A stretch of 5,729 nt of DNA from an uncultured Lachnospiraceae bacterium (GTDB lineage: Bacteria; Bacillota; Clostridia; Lachnospirales; Lachnospiraceae): the NCBI GenBank assembly GCA_902463835.1, contig CABQGZ010000245.1, positions 1 through 5,729 of the forward strand, written 5' to 3'. The position numbers and the translations under genes are program-made. Positions within the stretch are counted from its first letter, which is position 1; each line of letters begins with the position of its first letter. The notes beneath the pieces are model-generated. The model saw nothing but the letters and a program-made list of their open reading frames with translations. It did no database searches and had not been told where the DNA came from. Shown piece after piece: positions 5,628 to 5,729 of this stretch.

Positions 5628-5729
5628 ATGTACAATTTTTCAATCGGAGTCGTGTTGGAAAGCTTCAAGAAGCCTTATCCGGAGGCCTTAAAGGAAGCGC
5701 GCGAGCTGGGCATTCAGGGGGTTCAGGCA
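5628..5729 (+). CDS. Probable sugar phosphate isomerase/epimerase, TIM-barrel (N-terminus only, runs off right edge)
   Basis: Thirty-four residues are visible, beginning MYNFSIGVVLESFKKPYPEA and ending with the segment KEARELGIQGVQA. A first beta strand with a short hydrophobic run (SIGVVLE), then an amphipathic helix and a second strand of the form LGIQGVQ, is the usual opening of the xylose isomerase-like/AP endonuclease 2 TIM-barrel family, which contains sugar isomerases and epimerases (normally about 260-290 residues). Catalytic and metal-binding residues would lie beyond the edge, so the reaction cannot be named. The start is supported by AGGAG (5616-5620) 7 nt upstream. The divergent AraC-family gene shares its promoter region and is the likely regulator. 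Confidence 0.72.
   Translation, partial: MYNFSIGVVLESFKKPYPEALKEARELGIQGVQA

Overview
The window looks like a chromosomal piece of an anaerobic, fermentative Firmicute, most likely a Lachnospiraceae-type clostridium. The reasons are a single-chain clostridial pyruvate:ferredoxin oxidoreductase (PFOR), strong AGGAGG-type ribosome binding sites, sigma-A-like promoters in AT-rich gaps between moderately GC-rich genes, and a near-consensus Rex (NADH/NAD+ sensor) operator upstream of the PFOR gene. The genus cannot be fixed from the sequence alone.

Layout. (1) 1-558, minus strand: the N-terminal 186 codons of a YbiT/YkpA-type ABC-F ATPase, running off the left edge. (2) 559-951: a divergent regulatory gap with a promoter for the ABC-F gene, two candidate promoters for the PFOR gene, a structured leader and the Rex-like operator at 889-906. 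(3) 952-4497, plus strand: a complete 1181-residue PFOR (nifJ) with all pyruvate, thiamine diphosphate and iron-sulfur ligands in place. (4) 4498-4648: a convergent gap with a strong, possibly two-way terminator at 4536-4573. (5) 4649-5461, minus strand: an AraC-family regulator with an N-terminal cupin-type sensor domain. (6) 5462-5627: a compact divergent control region. Its two promoters overlap on one palindromic -10 box, it carries a direct repeat with the 21-bp phasing typical of AraC-family sites, and it has a dyad next to the downstream gene's ribosome binding site. (7) 5628-5729, plus strand: the first 34 codons of a probable sugar phosphate isomerase/epimerase (TIM barrel) protein, running off the right edge.

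How it works together. PFOR links pyruvate to acetyl-CoA, CO2 and reduced ferredoxin. The Rex-like site suggests its expression follows the NADH/NAD+ balance. The AraC regulator and the divergent isomerase-like gene look like a self-contained regulator/target pair for carbohydrate use. They are separated from nifJ by the terminator. I see no mobile element, CRISPR array, tRNA/rRNA gene or defence system, and no wholly new system. The most interesting parts are the two intergenic control regions.
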